The notes beneath the pieces are model-generated. The model was given only the letters and a program-made list of their open reading frames with translations, was not told where the DNA came from and did not search any database. A program made the position numbers and the translations under genes. From a candidate division FCPU426 bacterium (GTDB taxonomy: Bacteria; Oederibacteriota; Muellerivitia; Muellerivitales; Muellerivitaceae): a stretch of 33,309 bases of DNA. The stretch spans positions 87,662 through 120,970 of the forward strand of contig PLZG01000034.1 of the NCBI GenBank assembly GCA_003152075.1, given 5' to 3'. Shown here piece after piece: positions 9,468 through 19,429 of this stretch (its first letter is position 1; the number at the start of each line of letters is the position of its first letter).

Positions 9468-12400
9468 TGTTTGGTTCCTATAAGCCAATGGGGAAGCGTT
9501 GGAAACGCCAAGTCCATGTTCAATAATCCCACGGGAATTTCACTGGATGGGAACGCTGGTGTTTACGTCGCCGATACGGGAAATAACCGCGTGCAGGTTT
9601 TCGACCAAAACAGCAACTTTGTCACCCAATGGGGAAGCGCCGGAAATGGGATTGGCTTTTTCAGTGGCCCCCAGGGCATTGTTGTCGATAAGGTCAATCT
9701 CAAGGTTTATGTCGCCGACACGGGAAACAACCGGATACAGGTTTTCAGCCTAACGGGCGCCCCCGTTACCCAATGGGGTTCCTTAGGGGTCAGCCAGGTG
9801 CAATTCAACGGCCCGACGGGAATCGCGTTGGACGGCGGTGGAAACCTCTATGTGGTGGAAAGCGGGAACAATCGGGTCCAGAAATTAAGCACTTCGGGTG
9901 TTTTTGAGGGTTTCTTTGGGGTGGGGGGGACTTTGAACGCCCCTCAAGGTATTGCCTTGGCCCCGAACGGGAATTTTTACGTGACGGATTCGGGCAACAA
10001 CCGGATCGCGGTGTTTAACCCGAACCCATCTATTGGTATCCAGGATGTATTTGGGGGGGGCGGCACGGACACCGGGAAGTTTAACGATCCAACCGGCATC
10101 ATGGTGGACGGCACTGGACGTATATTTGTCCTGGATAGTGGAAATAACCGGATTCAGGTTTTTGACGCCGTTGGTAATTTTATAATGACCATAGGGACAC
10201 AGGGGAACGGGGTTGACCAATTCACCAATCCCAGGGGTATCGCGATGGATGCGGGCGGCAACGTTTATGTGACGGATTCGGGAAACAACCGGGTTGAGAA
10301 ATTTTCCTTCAAAACAAGCGGCTGTTCCTTTGCCTTGCCGGACTTCGTGGCCTCAAACGTGAGGGTGGCGAGCAGTGCCACCAGTATTATGTTCACGGCT
10401 TCCATAGGTAACATTGGTACCGTTGAGGCACCGTCGGGTATTAACGCTTCATTCTATAATGGAGATCCCCGTAATGGAGGGACCTTCCTGGGAGCCGTTA
10501 CCACCACCAATCTCTTAGGCCAGGACCAGTCCCAGGATGTCTTCCTTTCCATTCCCTTTTCGAGTTCCATTGTTGGTCCCATTTGGGCGGTGGCGAATGA
10601 CTCCGGAAACCTTACTTTTATCGCCAGCGAAGTAACAACGGCGAATAACTTCGCCAACTCGCAGATTTATGTGAACCCGGTCGGGACATTAACTCCCACG
10701 CCCGGTCCCATCAACCGCCTCACCCCAACCGCCACCCCCACGTCGCCTTTTCCGCCCAATTGCGTGCCTCATACCAACATCGGTTGTTTCAACAGCGGGG
10801 ACCCTGGGGAAACCCACCCGATCGTCCAGCCCCAGTTTATCCCTTGGGGCCAGCCGTGCAACGGGGCCAAATGGGTATCCTCAAACGACAGGGGAAGTGA
10901 CGCAGCGGGAGTGACCTTGACGGATTCCAGGAATTTCTGCCTCTTGGATAACATTGACATACCCCATTCGACTTTCAACGTTTGTTATTCGGTCGATGAT
11001 TATTTCGAGTTCTTCGTGAACGGGGTGATGGTTTACCACCAGTATTATATCAACCAAGGTCCGCAAACTTTCCCGGTTCCTCCTTCTTACCTTCATTACG
11101 GCATCAATAGGTTGGAGTTTAAGGCCATCAACATCTTTTGCTGTGGGTTTGGGGAGAGTTATAGCTTCTGCTACAACCTGGCTGAATTCCCTGGGCCGAC
11201 TTTCACTCCTACTTTCACCGCGACCTCAACCGGTACCTTGCCGACTTCAACCTTTACCTCCACTTTCATGGATACGCCGACGCTTACTCCTACACCTACC
11301 GGCACCTATTTCACCAATACGCCCACTTTTACGAGTACTCCCTCACCCTCGCCGACACCTTTTATCGCACCAGTTGGAGCCTACCAGGTCCACCTTTACC
11401 TAGGGGACGTACCCTATACGGATAACTCCCCATCAAGTGTGGTTTGGTCGCCGGATCAGCAGTATTTCCCCGGCGGATTCGGTTGGACGTTGGAAGGATT
11501 CCCTTCCTTTACCAGCGATCCGATCCTGGGGACCTCGGATCAGCCCTTGTACCAATCCTACCGGGAGGATACGGCCCTCGAATACAAGTTCGACGTTGCC
11601 CCCGGTACTTACCATGTCGTATTGAAGATGGACAACGCCAATTATTTGGCGACGGGGCAAGGGGTTTTCAGCGTCCTGGCCCAAGGGCAGACGGTCGCCT
11701 CCAATCTCGATTTGTTCGGGGTTTCCGGTTTTGAGAATGCCTATGACCTGGTTTTCAACGTAAACGTCACCCAAGGGCCACTGGATATACAGTGGTTCGC
11801 CTCCCAAGGGGTGGCCACCGTTTCGGCTATCTCGGTTGTCGGGCTTCAAGCGGCTCCCACGGTTACCCCGACACGCACGCCCGTCCACGGGTCCATCGCC
11901 GTTCGGTTGAACTCGGCCGGGCCCCAGTACACCGATACCCAAAGCAATAACTGGCTGGCCGACCAGCCCTATGTCGCCGTAGGCGCGACACCCTCGCCAA
12001 CTCCCACGCCGGACCAGTTCGGCGATCCTTTGCCCACGCCCAGCATCCCCGGATACGGCTATATTTACGATCCCGTTTCACAGCCGGTTACTCAATTTAG
12101 CATCGGCGGCTGGCCTATTGGCGGCACCAACGATCCCGCCCTTTACGATAATTACATGGAAGGCCCGGTGGTGGAATACAAGGTCGATCTCCAACCGGGG
12201 AAATACAAAGTCACCCTGAAGTGGGTGGAAATGGGCTACGGCCAGCCGGGCGAGAGGGTTTTCAATATTTTCATGCAGGGCAAGCAGGTCGCGGCTAACG
12301 TCGATATCAACTCTTTGGTCCAAACGGGAACTGTTTATGACCGGACTTTCCTTGACATACCGGTGACGATTGATTCCACGACCACGCCGGGACAATCGGG

Positions 12401-15400
12401 GTTGGGAACCCTCGACCTTCAACTGCAAACGGCTCCCAACAGCCAGGGGAACGCCTTCGTGGGAGCGATTGAGATCTTGGGCGAACAGATTGGGCTGAAT
12501 CCCTTCCCGCCTTACTTGATCACCCCAACGGCGGTATCAACCGCGACCGCCACGCCCACGGGAACTTTGCCGACCTCGACTTTCACCAATACACCCACCA
12601 TTACCAATACGCCGACGATTACCCCCACCTTCACTGAAACGCCTGTGGGAACCTTACCCACCGCCACCAATACCTCAACTCCCACCATCACCCCCACTTC
12701 AACCCGCACCCCGGTGGCGGGGGCCTTAGATATCCCGCTGAACTCCGCCGGTCCCCAAACGATAGGTTCCATGGGCGTGACTTGGCTAGCGGACACTTTC
12801 TATGTTCCCCAAAGCTCGGGGGGAAGCGGGTTCGGCTATATCAACAACCCAAACCAGCCGGTGATAGCTTATTTCCTTCCCAATGATTACGTCATCGATG
12901 GCACTCCCGATCCCGGACTTTACTTGAACTTCCTCGACGGGCCAGTGGTGGAATATAAGTTCGACGTCCCCGCTGGCAAGTACCAGGTGAATTTCAAATG
13001 GGCTGAAGCGGTTTATTCCAATCCCGGCGACCGGGTGTTCGATGTTCTCGCCCAAGGCCAAACGGTCCTGGCTTCCGTGGACGTGGCAAACCAGGTGGAC
13101 GTGGCTACGGCTTATGACCAATCGGTTTATGATATCCAAGTGACGCCTGGGCCTACTTCCACGACCAATGGAACCCTCGACGTGGTGTTGAAAGCCCAGG
13201 CCCAAAGCCAGGGGAACGCTTTCGTCTCAGCCATTGAGGTGATCGGTGAACAGGCGGCTCCCACGGCCACCTTTACCAACACCCCCACCTTTACGCCAAC
13301 AGTAACCTTCACCCCTACACAAACAGCTACGCCTACTGCCACCGCCACGGGCACCTTGCCGACCGCCACCAATACACCCACGGCCACAAATACCCGAACC
13401 GCCACTCCCACGCCGCCTCCCGCAACGGTGGACCTGCTCCAAGTCCAGGATTTCACCGCTCCATTGACTCCTGCCGCCACAACGACGCCTGCGGACGGGG
13501 CTAGGGTGTCGGCACGAGTGAACGTGATCGGCAACGCCTTCGGGGGCAACTTTAAATCTTATAAACTGGAATATCGCCTCACCAGTGACAGCACCTATAC
13601 AACCTTCGCCAGCGCCACCACCCAGGTGCACAACGGCATCCTGGGCGTTTTGGACCCCACTTTGTTATTGAACGGCACTTATGAGGTCCGGCTGACCCTG
13701 ACCGAACAGAATGGGAACTCCTTCATTCTTAATCCCACATCGGTGAATGTTTCGGTAGACGGCAATATGAAGGTTGGTAATTTCACCACATCCTTTGAGG
13801 ACTTAAACGTGTCGGTTGCGGGCATCGCCATGCAGGTTGTGCGCACTTACGATAGCCGCAATAAAACTAAGGGTGACTTCGGTGTTGGCTGGACATTGGA
13901 TATCAAGAACATCCGGGTTGAGAAGTCCGGACCCATCGGCAAGGGTTGGTCGGTCAACGTGGGAGGAAGCCAGGCCTGTCTTTCCCCTGCCCAGGCGCAC
14001 CTGATCACCATCACTTTCCCTTCGGGCAAGGTCTATCGGTTCAAGCCAGAACCCGAATCATCCTGCGATTCCATAAGTTATCCCGGGGGCAACCTTAGGT
14101 TTGCGGTCTTGGCTGGTACGGTCAATAGCAGCCTCAAAACGCTGGACCATACGGTGGATCAGGCATTCCTGACGACCAGCCCTGACGGAGGTTTCAGCGA
14201 TTTGGTGGAGGACGACGGATCCACGGTTTGGGATTCTAACCTGTTCCAATTGACCACCGAAGACGGAAAGAAGTACGTGTTGAGTACGGTTGACGGCCTT
14301 CACAGCATGACGGACTTGAATGGGAACGTCTTGACCGTAACCGCAAGCGGAATCCACCATTCCAGTGGCAAGGACATTACCTTCACCCGTGACGGCCAGG
14401 GCCGTATAACTCGTGTAGTTGACCCCATGAACCAGGTCATCAACTACGCCTACACCGGATCTGGGGACTTGGATAATGTGATCGACCGAACCAACAACAC
14501 GACCCGGTTCAATTACAACACTACCCACGGGTTGGTGAAGATCATCGGCCCTCGTGGCATCACGGCGCTGACAAACGTGTACGACAATTCAGGTCGATTG
14601 ATCCAGAACATCACCACCGTGAACGGAGCGCCCCAGACCATCAACTATACCCACAACCTGAACGCGAGGCAGGAAACGGTCACCGACGACCGCATTTTCC
14701 CCTTCGCCCAGACAGTTTACGATTACGATGCGCGGGGCAATATCCTGGATACAACGGACGCGGAAGGGCAATTGACGGTTAATACTTACGATGCCCTGGA
14801 TGACAAGCTGACGGAAAACAAAGTTGCAACGGGGACGGGGAACAGCATCAACACGGCTTACACTTACGATGGGAGCCGCAACCTGCGAAGCGTGCAGGTG
14901 GGGTTATTGCCGCCCACCAGTTACAACAGCTACAACGTTTTTGGGGAAGCGGGAATGGTCACCGATCCCAACGGCAACATGACCCTAAACAACTACGACG
15001 GCACTACGGGCAACCTGAATTCCAGTACCCTTGGAACGGTTTCGACGAATTACCATTACAATTTTGATGGTACCTTGCAATCGCAGGACACCAATGGTTC
15101 CTGTCCAGTTGTTTACGGATATGACTCCTCCGGGAACCTCACGAGCCAAACCGAAGCCGGCACTATTACAACCACCTACTCCTACGACGCCAACGGAAAC
15201 CAAATCGATGAAATAAAACTATCCTCGGCAGGGCAGGTTAAGACCCATACGGACTATGACTTCAGCGGCAGGCCGGTCACGGTGACTTACGCCGATAACA
15301 CCAAGGGCATTACGCATTACAACGCCCTGGGCAAAGTGGATTTCACCATCGATCAGGGCGGCAACCAGGTCAGCACCCTCTATAACGACGCGGGGGCGGT

Positions 15401-18038
15401 CACCCAGGTGAGCTACAGCGCGGACAACACGAATGAAGTAAGCGAATATGACCCGGCATTAAGAAGGATTGCCTTTACGGACAGAGGAGGGCATCGGACC
15501 ACTTACCAGTATGACAAGGTTGGCAGGTTGACCTTCACCCATTACCCGGATGGCTCCACCAGCCAGACCCACTACAACTCGGTGGGACAAGTGGATTTCG
15601 TGATGGATAGGCGCGGGAACGTGACCAGTTACCAATACGACAGTGCCGGAAGAAGAATTAAATCCACGGACGCTCTCTTGAAGGACACTAACTATGGTTA
15701 CGACAGCAATGGGAATCAGACTAGCGTCACCGATGCCAACACCCATACCGTAACCACGGACTATGATGGGCTTAACCGGCCCCAATTAACGACCTACGTA
15801 GACGGTACTACGCAGAAGACCGAGTACGACGCCGTGGGCCATGTTACGGCTAAGGTGGATCAGGCCAGCAAGCGGACGGAATTCACCCCTAATTGCTTTG
15901 GACAAGTGACCTCAGTCAAGCAGATCACCAGCATGGGGAACCTAACTACCAGCTTTATCTTTGACCAAGTGGGCAATGAATTAAGCCAAACAGACGCAAA
16001 CAGCCCGGCCCACACAACAACGTTCCAATACGACGTTATGAACCGCCGCACTAAGAGAACCCTGCCGGATGGCCGCTCTGAAAGTTATACGTCCTACGAT
16101 CAGCTAGGCAACCTGACCAACAAAACCGATTTCGCGGGGAACCCCTTTACCTACGGATACGATCCCGACAGCCACCTAACAAGCGTTTCAGGGCCAGTCA
16201 ACCTGGGTTACACCTACGACGGGTTCTTGAGGCGGCAAAGCATGACCGACCCAAGCGGCACCACGACCTTTAACTATGACAGCAGGGACAGGCTAGCAGG
16301 GCAGACCAGCCCTTCCGGGTGGGGCTCATTGACCTTTACCAATTTTGCGACGGGCCAGGTGAACACAGTTCTATCCTCGAACTCAAACGGGAACAACCTG
16401 ACTTACCAACTTGACGCCTTGAACCGTGCGTCCAAGGTCTTCGACGGAGTTAAAACAACAACAATCAATTACGACCCGGTGGGCAATTCGGCAAGCGTGG
16501 TCATGGCTGACGGCGTGACGATGGCCTATGCGGTGAATTCTCTGAACCGGGTGACGGGGGTAACGCTCATTGGCGGGTCGGGTGTCTTTGGGAACTACCA
16601 ATACACTTTGGGGGCGGCGGGGAATAAAACGGGGGTAACGGAATTAAGTGGCCGTGCGGTGACATGGACGCCGGACGACCTTTATCGGCTGACGGATGAA
16701 AATATCCTGGTTGACCCCAGCGGCAACACGGGCGACGTAGCTTATGTCTACGACAACGTAGGAAACAGGAACACGAGAACGTCGGGCGTTTCCATTATCA
16801 GCACACAGAATTTCAGCGGAGGCTATAACCCGGCTGACCTTCTGAAACCGACTTTTAACTTTGACCAGAACGGGAACCAGCTAAACGATGCCCAAGGAAG
16901 AATTTACACCTATAACGCCTTGAACCAGTTGACCCATGTGACGGGGACAGGCGTGGACGTGTCCTACGTTTACGATGGGGACGGCTTGAGGGTGCAGAAG
17001 ACTAACAACCTTACGGCGGTCACGACGAGATACCTTTGGGACAGGAACAACTTAACGAGAATCCCGCAGGTGTCGGAGGAATTGCAGGGCGGGAGTGTCG
17101 TGAGGCGTTACGTCTACGGGCCTCGTGGCCCACTGTATCAGGTGCAGAATACGGGCGTGAGTTGGGTGACGAATTATTTCGTGCCCGACGCGACGGGGAG
17201 TATCCGCTTGGTTCTGGACGACAGCGGCAACATTACGGACGCCCTGGATTACGACGGGTTTGGAAATATTTTGAGGCGCACAGGCACCACCAATCTTTCC
17301 GTGGGCTTCAAGGGTGAATACACCGAACCAGAGACCGGCCTGGTTTATTTAAGGGCAAGGTGGTACAACCCCGACCTTGGCCGTTTCCAAACAATGGATG
17401 ATTACGAAGGAACTACAGACGATCCGCTTTCACTCCACAAATACGAATTCGTTGCTGACGATCCAATAAATAAGAGTGATCCATCAGGAAATCAATATGG
17501 ATCACGTATTGGGGAGCTATTGGCTGGGAATTTGAATCAGGGAGTTTATGCGGAAAATTTCATACATGGAACAAAAGATTCTCCTGGAACGACTGTTTTT
17601 CATTGGCTTGGATCAACGGAATATAGAACCGGGAATATACCTTGGAGGGACAATAATCCGGGTGATATTACTTGGGGGGGAGGGGGCTTTGCACGGGGCG
17701 AGGGGGCAATTGGAAAAGACGTTATTGGCACTGGTTATGCTTTTGCCATATTTCCAAATGCATCAACTGGAGACAACGCAATGCACGACAAACTTCTTTC
17801 ACCGCAGTATCAAGGTTATAAATTTCTTGAGGTGGCCCTCTATCATTGGAATCCAGATCCTACTTGGGATGCTACTGCTATTTATCGACAAAGGATAGAA
17901 AAAGACACAGGCCTTAGTGGGTTTACAAAGATGAGCACTTTAGGTGAAGATGACATCCAAAATTTGATGGCGAGTATAAAGCATTGGGAGGGGTATCCGG
18001 ACCCGAAGGGTTTCACTAAAATAGTTCCTGGACCATGA
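7845..18038 (+). CDS. Giant Rhs toxin, C-terminal part: propellers, glycan-binding domains, Rhs shell, hydrolase tip
   Basis: Continues the same protein in a shifted frame; the apparent TTG start at 7845 has no ribosome site. Order: rest of propeller 4, propeller 5 (8634-9467), a divergent six-bladed NHL propeller (9468-~10317, blades ending [14 protein letters not shown]), CARDB-like domain, Cys-rich domain (~10760-11200), three malectin-like domains (~11374-11850, 11896-12500, 12721-13250; motifs [15 protein letters not shown]) joined by Thr-Pro linkers, Ig-like domain, then YD repeats (~13758 on) and the Rhs core ([20 protein letters not shown]). After DPSG (17478-17489) a ~182-residue tip carries [25 protein letters not shown] and IKHWEG. 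This resembles the NNPGN-motif peptidoglycan hydrolase-like domains of phage and toxin proteins; wall cleavage is inferred. The stop overlaps the immunity candidate by 4 bases. Confidence 0.88.
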   Translation: MGVVYGTDGTVYVLNNGTNQVQVYTAKGVFLRQFNVPTSNPQGMLQGADGNLYLSDLGNNRVDVVSTQGVSLSTIGSGQLVSARGIAFGPNGNLYVADPSGNVVREYQTTGAAVTVFGTGSPGPNLGQLNFPESVAVDSQGNVYVWDINNQRVEVFNSDALGLRSWNQSNGNIFQMKFDTNGFLWEVEESNHHLLMYDVNGVLRQTFGSGGGAAGQFNNPQGMDFDPTGDVYVADQSNQRVDKWDVCGTVPTPTPTVVTGPTPCVTFAFSWSGSMSNPVGIVFGADGDVYVLNNGTNQVQVFKGNGIFLGQFSVPTSNPQGMVQGPDGNLYLSDAGNNRVDVVSAQGVSLSTIGSGAFVSIRGLAFGPNGNLYAADPSGNVVREYQTNGTAVTVFGNSVAGPNLGQLNFPESVAVDSQGNVYVWDINNQRVEVFNSSALGLRSWNQSNGNIFQMKFDANGFLWEVEESNHHLLVYDVNGNLRQTFGSGGGAAGQFNNPQGMDFDPAGDVYVADQSNQRVDKWYACDKVPTPTPTVTAGTTPCLVPISQWGSVGNAKSMFNNPTGISLDGNAGVYVADTGNNRVQVFDQNSNFVTQWGSAGNGIGFFSGPQGIVVDKVNLKVYVADTGNNRIQVFSLTGAPVTQWGSLGVSQVQFNGPTGIALDGGGNLYVVESGNNRVQKLSTSGVFEGFFGVGGTLNAPQGIALAPNGNFYVTDSGNNRIAVFNPNPSIGIQDVFGGGGTDTGKFNDPTGIMVDGTGRIFVLDSGNNRIQVFDAVGNFIMTIGTQGNGVDQFTNPRGIAMDAGGNVYVTDSGNNRVEKFSFKTSGCSFALPDFVASNVRVASSATSIMFTASIGNIGTVEAPSGINASFYNGDPRNGGTFLGAVTTTNLLGQDQSQDVFLSIPFSSSIVGPIWAVANDSGNLTFIASEVTTANNFANSQIYVNPVGTLTPTPGPINRLTPTATPTSPFPPNCVPHTNIGCFNSGDPGETHPIVQPQFIPWGQPCNGAKWVSSNDRGSDAAGVTLTDSRNFCLLDNIDIPHSTFNVCYSVDDYFEFFVNGVMVYHQYYINQGPQTFPVPPSYLHYGINRLEFKAINIFCCGFGESYSFCYNLAEFPGPTFTPTFTATSTGTLPTSTFTSTFMDTPTLTPTPTGTYFTNTPTFTSTPSPSPTPFIAPVGAYQVHLYLGDVPYTDNSPSSVVWSPDQQYFPGGFGWTLEGFPSFTSDPILGTSDQPLYQSYREDTALEYKFDVAPGTYHVVLKMDNANYLATGQGVFSVLAQGQTVASNLDLFGVSGFENAYDLVFNVNVTQGPLDIQWFASQGVATVSAISVVGLQAAPTVTPTRTPVHGSIAVRLNSAGPQYTDTQSNNWLADQPYVAVGATPSPTPTPDQFGDPLPTPSIPGYGYIYDPVSQPVTQFSIGGWPIGGTNDPALYDNYMEGPVVEYKVDLQPGKYKVTLKWVEMGYGQPGERVFNIFMQGKQVAANVDINSLVQTGTVYDRTFLDIPVTIDSTTTPGQSGLGTLDLQLQTAPNSQGNAFVGAIEILGEQIGLNPFPPYLITPTAVSTATATPTGTLPTSTFTNTPTITNTPTITPTFTETPVGTLPTATNTSTPTITPTSTRTPVAGALDIPLNSAGPQTIGSMGVTWLADTFYVPQSSGGSGFGYINNPNQPVIAYFLPNDYVIDGTPDPGLYLNFLDGPVVEYKFDVPAGKYQVNFKWAEAVYSNPGDRVFDVLAQGQTVLASVDVANQVDVATAYDQSVYDIQVTPGPTSTTNGTLDVVLKAQAQSQGNAFVSAIEVIGEQAAPTATFTNTPTFTPTVTFTPTQTATPTATATGTLPTATNTPTATNTRTATPTPPPATVDLLQVQDFTAPLTPAATTTPADGARVSARVNVIGNAFGGNFKSYKLEYRLTSDSTYTTFASATTQVHNGILGVLDPTLLLNGTYEVRLTLTEQNGNSFILNPTSVNVSVDGNMKVGNFTTSFEDLNVSVAGIAMQVVRTYDSRNKTKGDFGVGWTLDIKNIRVEKSGPIGKGWSVNVGGSQACLSPAQAHLITITFPSGKVYRFKPEPESSCDSISYPGGNLRFAVLAGTVNSSLKTLDHTVDQAFLTTSPDGGFSDLVEDDGSTVWDSNLFQLTTEDGKKYVLSTVDGLHSMTDLNGNVLTVTASGIHHSSGKDITFTRDGQGRITRVVDPMNQVINYAYTGSGDLDNVIDRTNNTTRFNYNTTHGLVKIIGPRGITALTNVYDNSGRLIQNITTVNGAPQTINYTHNLNARQETVTDDRIFPFAQTVYDYDARGNILDTTDAEGQLTVNTYDALDDKLTENKVATGTGNSINTAYTYDGSRNLRSVQVGLLPPTSYNSYNVFGEAGMVTDPNGNMTLNNYDGTTGNLNSSTLGTVSTNYHYNFDGTLQSQDTNGSCPVVYGYDSSGNLTSQTEAGTITTTYSYDANGNQIDEIKLSSAGQVKTHTDYDFSGRPVTVTYADNTKGITHYNALGKVDFTIDQGGNQVSTLYNDAGAVTQVSYSADNTNEVSEYDPALRRIAFTDRGGHRTTYQYDKVGRLTFTHYPDGSTSQTHYNSVGQVDFVMDRRGNVTSYQYDSAGRRIKSTDALLKDTNYGYDSNGNQTSVTDANTHTVTTDYDGLNRPQLTTYVDGTTQKTEYDAVGHVTAKVDQASKRTEFTPNCFGQVTSVKQITSMGNLTTSFIFDQVGNELSQTDANSPAHTTTFQYDVMNRRTKRTLPDGRSESYTSYDQLGNLTNKTDFAGNPFTYGYDPDSHLTSVSGPVNLGYTYDGFLRRQSMTDPSGTTTFNYDSRDRLAGQTSPSGWGSLTFTNFATGQVNTVLSSNSNGNNLTYQLDALNRASKVFDGVKTTTINYDPVGNSASVVMADGVTMAYAVNSLNRVTGVTLIGGSGVFGNYQYTLGAAGNKTGVTELSGRAVTWTPDDLYRLTDENILVDPSGNTGDVAYVYDNVGNRNTRTSGVSIISTQNFSGGYNPADLLKPTFNFDQNGNQLNDAQGRIYTYNALNQLTHVTGTGVDVSYVYDGDGLRVQKTNNLTAVTTRYLWDRNNLTRIPQVSEELQGGSVVRRYVYGPRGPLYQVQNTGVSWVTNYFVPDATGSIRLVLDDSGNITDALDYDGFGNILRRTGTTNLSVGFKGEYTEPETGLVYLRARWYNPDLGRFQTMDDYEGTTDDPLSLHKYEFVADDPINKSDPSGNQYGSRIGELLAGNLNQGVYAENFIHGTKDSPGTTVFHWLGSTEYRTGNIPWRDNNPGDITWGGGGFARGEGAIGKDVIGTGYAFAIFPNASTGDNAMHDKLLSPQYQGYKFLEVALYHWNPDPTWDATAIYRQRIEKDTGLSGFTKMSTLGEDDIQNLMASIKHWEGYPDPKGFTKIVPGP
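7847..7851 (+). other. Single-base insertion in a G5 run splitting the giant Rhs gene
   Basis: Propeller units begin (at their Cys codon) at 5297, 6131, 6965, 7799 and 8634, and the divergent propeller's Cys is at 9468. All spacings are 834 bases except the fourth, which is 835. Removing one G from the GGGGG run restores [11 protein letters not shown], as in units 1 and 3. Sequencing error, a true mutation or a phase-variable tract are all possible. Confidence 0.9.
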
Positions 18039-18493
18039 CAATGAATTCTTTTAAACAATTCGCACAAACAATTTTTTTAGTAATGATCTTATTATTTTCA
18101 TTTCCCCTTCTTGGCAATGGCGGGGAACCGAATATTTCATATCAGACTGAAACAGTGGCTGAATTAATCGGCAGGGTTACAATTAAAACAGGCCACGGCC
18201 CGCTTGAGACCGGGGTGCCGTTCGGTGGGGGGAAAAAAATATCGTATTACATTTTAAAATTAATAAAACCGATAAATGTCAAAGGGGATAACAATCCGAA
18301 GTCACTTGAACAAGATGACTATTTCGACGTTAAAGAAGTGGCACTTGCGCTGAACAATTCAAAATACACTCGGAATAGATTTAATAAGTATCTAAACAAG
18401 AAAGTGACGGTCAAGGGAAGGCTATATGAAAAAACTGAGGGGTGGGAGTTAACGAATGTTCTTATGGAAGTTTCGGAAATAAAACAGAAATAA
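18035..18493 (+). CDS. Exported immunity candidate for Rhs tip 1 (DUF4431-like)
   Basis: 152 residues. Overlaps the Rhs stop by ATGA, the typical coupling of a toxin with its immunity gene; a second in-frame ATG is at 18041. Residues 1-~29 are a Sec signal peptide (FLVMILLFSFPLLG). The mature part has a pattern I associate with DUF4431: LIGRVTIKTG, YYILKLIKPINV, then LNKKVTVKGRLYE and a closing LMEVSEI. Export to the periplasm fits neutralising a wall-cleaving toxin. Immunity function is inferred from position, export and the absence of any other candidate at this spot. Codon use is A+T-rich like the tip and unlike the Rhs shell. Confidence 0.75.
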   Translation: MTMNSFKQFAQTIFLVMILLFSFPLLGNGGEPNISYQTETVAELIGRVTIKTGHGPLETGVPFGGGKKISYYILKLIKPINVKGDNNPKSLEQDDYFDVKEVALALNNSKYTRNRFNKYLNKKVTVKGRLYEKTEGWELTNVLMEVSEIKQK

Positions 18494-18547
18494 CTGGAAT
18501 GTATAAACAGAATATTTGTTGACAACCTTTAGTAGTGAAAGGGTAAT

Positions 18548-18883
18548 TTGAAAAAACTGATATGGATTTTATTTTTGGTCATGTCTCAAGAGTTGGTCTT
18601 TGGTGCGGGCGTCCCAACTCCCGTGAACGTTCATATTCAACGGACGCCCATGGACAAACTGACCATCCGGCTCCGTCAGCAGAATATCCAAATCCAACGG
18701 GATCAGAAGGCGGGGAAGCTGACTGTGGCCCAGGCCAAGACACTCAAGGGGCAGGTGGAGGCGATCCGCAAGGCTGAAATAGCTGACCTTAAGGCAAACG
18801 GCACGAAGACCCTAACCGATTCCCAGGTGGCTCAGTTGAACGAGCAGTTGAACACCCTCTCCAAGTCCATTCCCCTCAAGTAG
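18548..18883 (+). CDS. Small exported helical protein, copy A
   Basis: 111 residues with a TTG start preceded by GAAAGGG (18537-18543). A Sec signal peptide ends near FGAG. The mature part is all-helical and charged (IRLRQQNIQIQRDQKAGKLT, then two more helices) and ends LNTLSKSIPLK. A paralogue at 29499-29819 matches it at 62 of the last 77 residues by my count, and both copies follow a toxin-immunity pair. I do not recognise a family; the size and helix pattern recall small periplasmic chaperone-like proteins, but that is only a resemblance. Its last 8 bases overlap the convergent XRE gene, which appears to mark the left side of an inserted element. Confidence 0.7.
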   Translation: MKKLIWILFLVMSQELVFGAGVPTPVNVHIQRTPMDKLTIRLRQQNIQIQRDQKAGKLTVAQAKTLKGQVEAIRKAEIADLKANGTKTLTDSQVAQLNEQLNTLSKSIPLK

Positions 18884-19307
18884 TTTTTTCGCCCTTCCAG
18901 GCTTTCAAGAAAGCTTCTAGATTCACGGCTACTTGTTTGCGCCGTGAGGTGGGTAGCTTTTCGATTTCTTCCATGAGACGGCGAAGGCGTGAGTCCCGCT
19001 GTTTCAACATCTTGACCTTTTCAATCCCTAACAACTGATCGGCGGAAACTCCCAACACCTTGGCGAAGACGGCCAAAAGGTGGGTGGGGGGGTGGTGAGT
19101 TTCCGTTTCATAATATGCGGCCATGCGCGGGGAGATGCCGACAGCATGGGCGAACTCTTTTTGCGAAAGACCCCCAGCTTTGCGGAAACGGATGAGCCTA
19201 TCCCGGAAATGTTCTTTGGTTTCGGGAAGTGGATATTTGCGTGCTGGCATGGTTTCTCCCTGGGGTTTATTCAGGGAGACAGGATAGGGCTGGTTTTGAT
19301 TTTCCAT
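18876..19307 (-). CDS. XRE-family HTH transcriptional regulator
   Basis: 143 residues. The HTH spans residues ~35-95: RLIRFRKAGGLSQKEFAHAV, GISPRMAAYYETE, and LAVFAKVLGVSADQLLG, the classic XRE/Cro layout. The rest is a helical, basic tail. ATG at 19307 has GGAG just upstream; an internal ATG at 19251 (MPARKYPL) also has GGGAGAA, so a shorter form is possible. It is transcribed away from the primase-like gene, and the shared 120-base gap holds a promoter with an inverted repeat over its -10 region, so it probably represses that gene and itself. Its stop codon lies inside the end of the small helical gene, suggesting that the element's terminus falls here. Confidence 0.85.
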   Translation of the reverse strand: MENQNQPYPVSLNKPQGETMPARKYPLPETKEHFRDRLIRFRKAGGLSQKEFAHAVGISPRMAAYYETETHHPPTHLLAVFAKVLGVSADQLLGIEKVKMLKQRDSRLRRLMEEIEKLPTSRRKQVAVNLEAFLKAWKGEKTT

Positions 19308-19323
19308 AGTTCTCCAAAAGGTG

Positions 19324-19352
19324 TTGACATCTAATTACGGAAAGTGTAATTT
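19324..19352 (+). promoter_or_regulatory. Sigma70-type promoter with overlapping operator for the primase-like gene
   Basis: TTGACA (19324-19329), a 17-base spacer, then TAATTT (19347-19352). An inverted repeat AATTAC-N7-GTAATT (19333-19338 / 19346-19351) covers the spacer and the -10 box. It lies 26 bases from the start of the divergent XRE gene, the expected place for that regulator's operator. Confidence 0.65.
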
Positions 19353-19429
19353 CTTGAATCGCAAGACCGCAAGCGAAAAATCAGCCCCGCTTGAGAGGGG
19401 GCTTGACAGGTTTTTCAAGGAGCCCGTTT

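Noticed and set aside
5948-9488. Many overlapping reverse-strand frames across the propeller array
   Set aside because: They recur once per 834-bp unit in step with the forward gene and are codon-bias shadows.
19391-19393. TTG at 19391 as start of the primase-like protein
   Set aside because: No Shine-Dalgarno sequence; the TTG at 19430 has AAGGAG at ideal distance.
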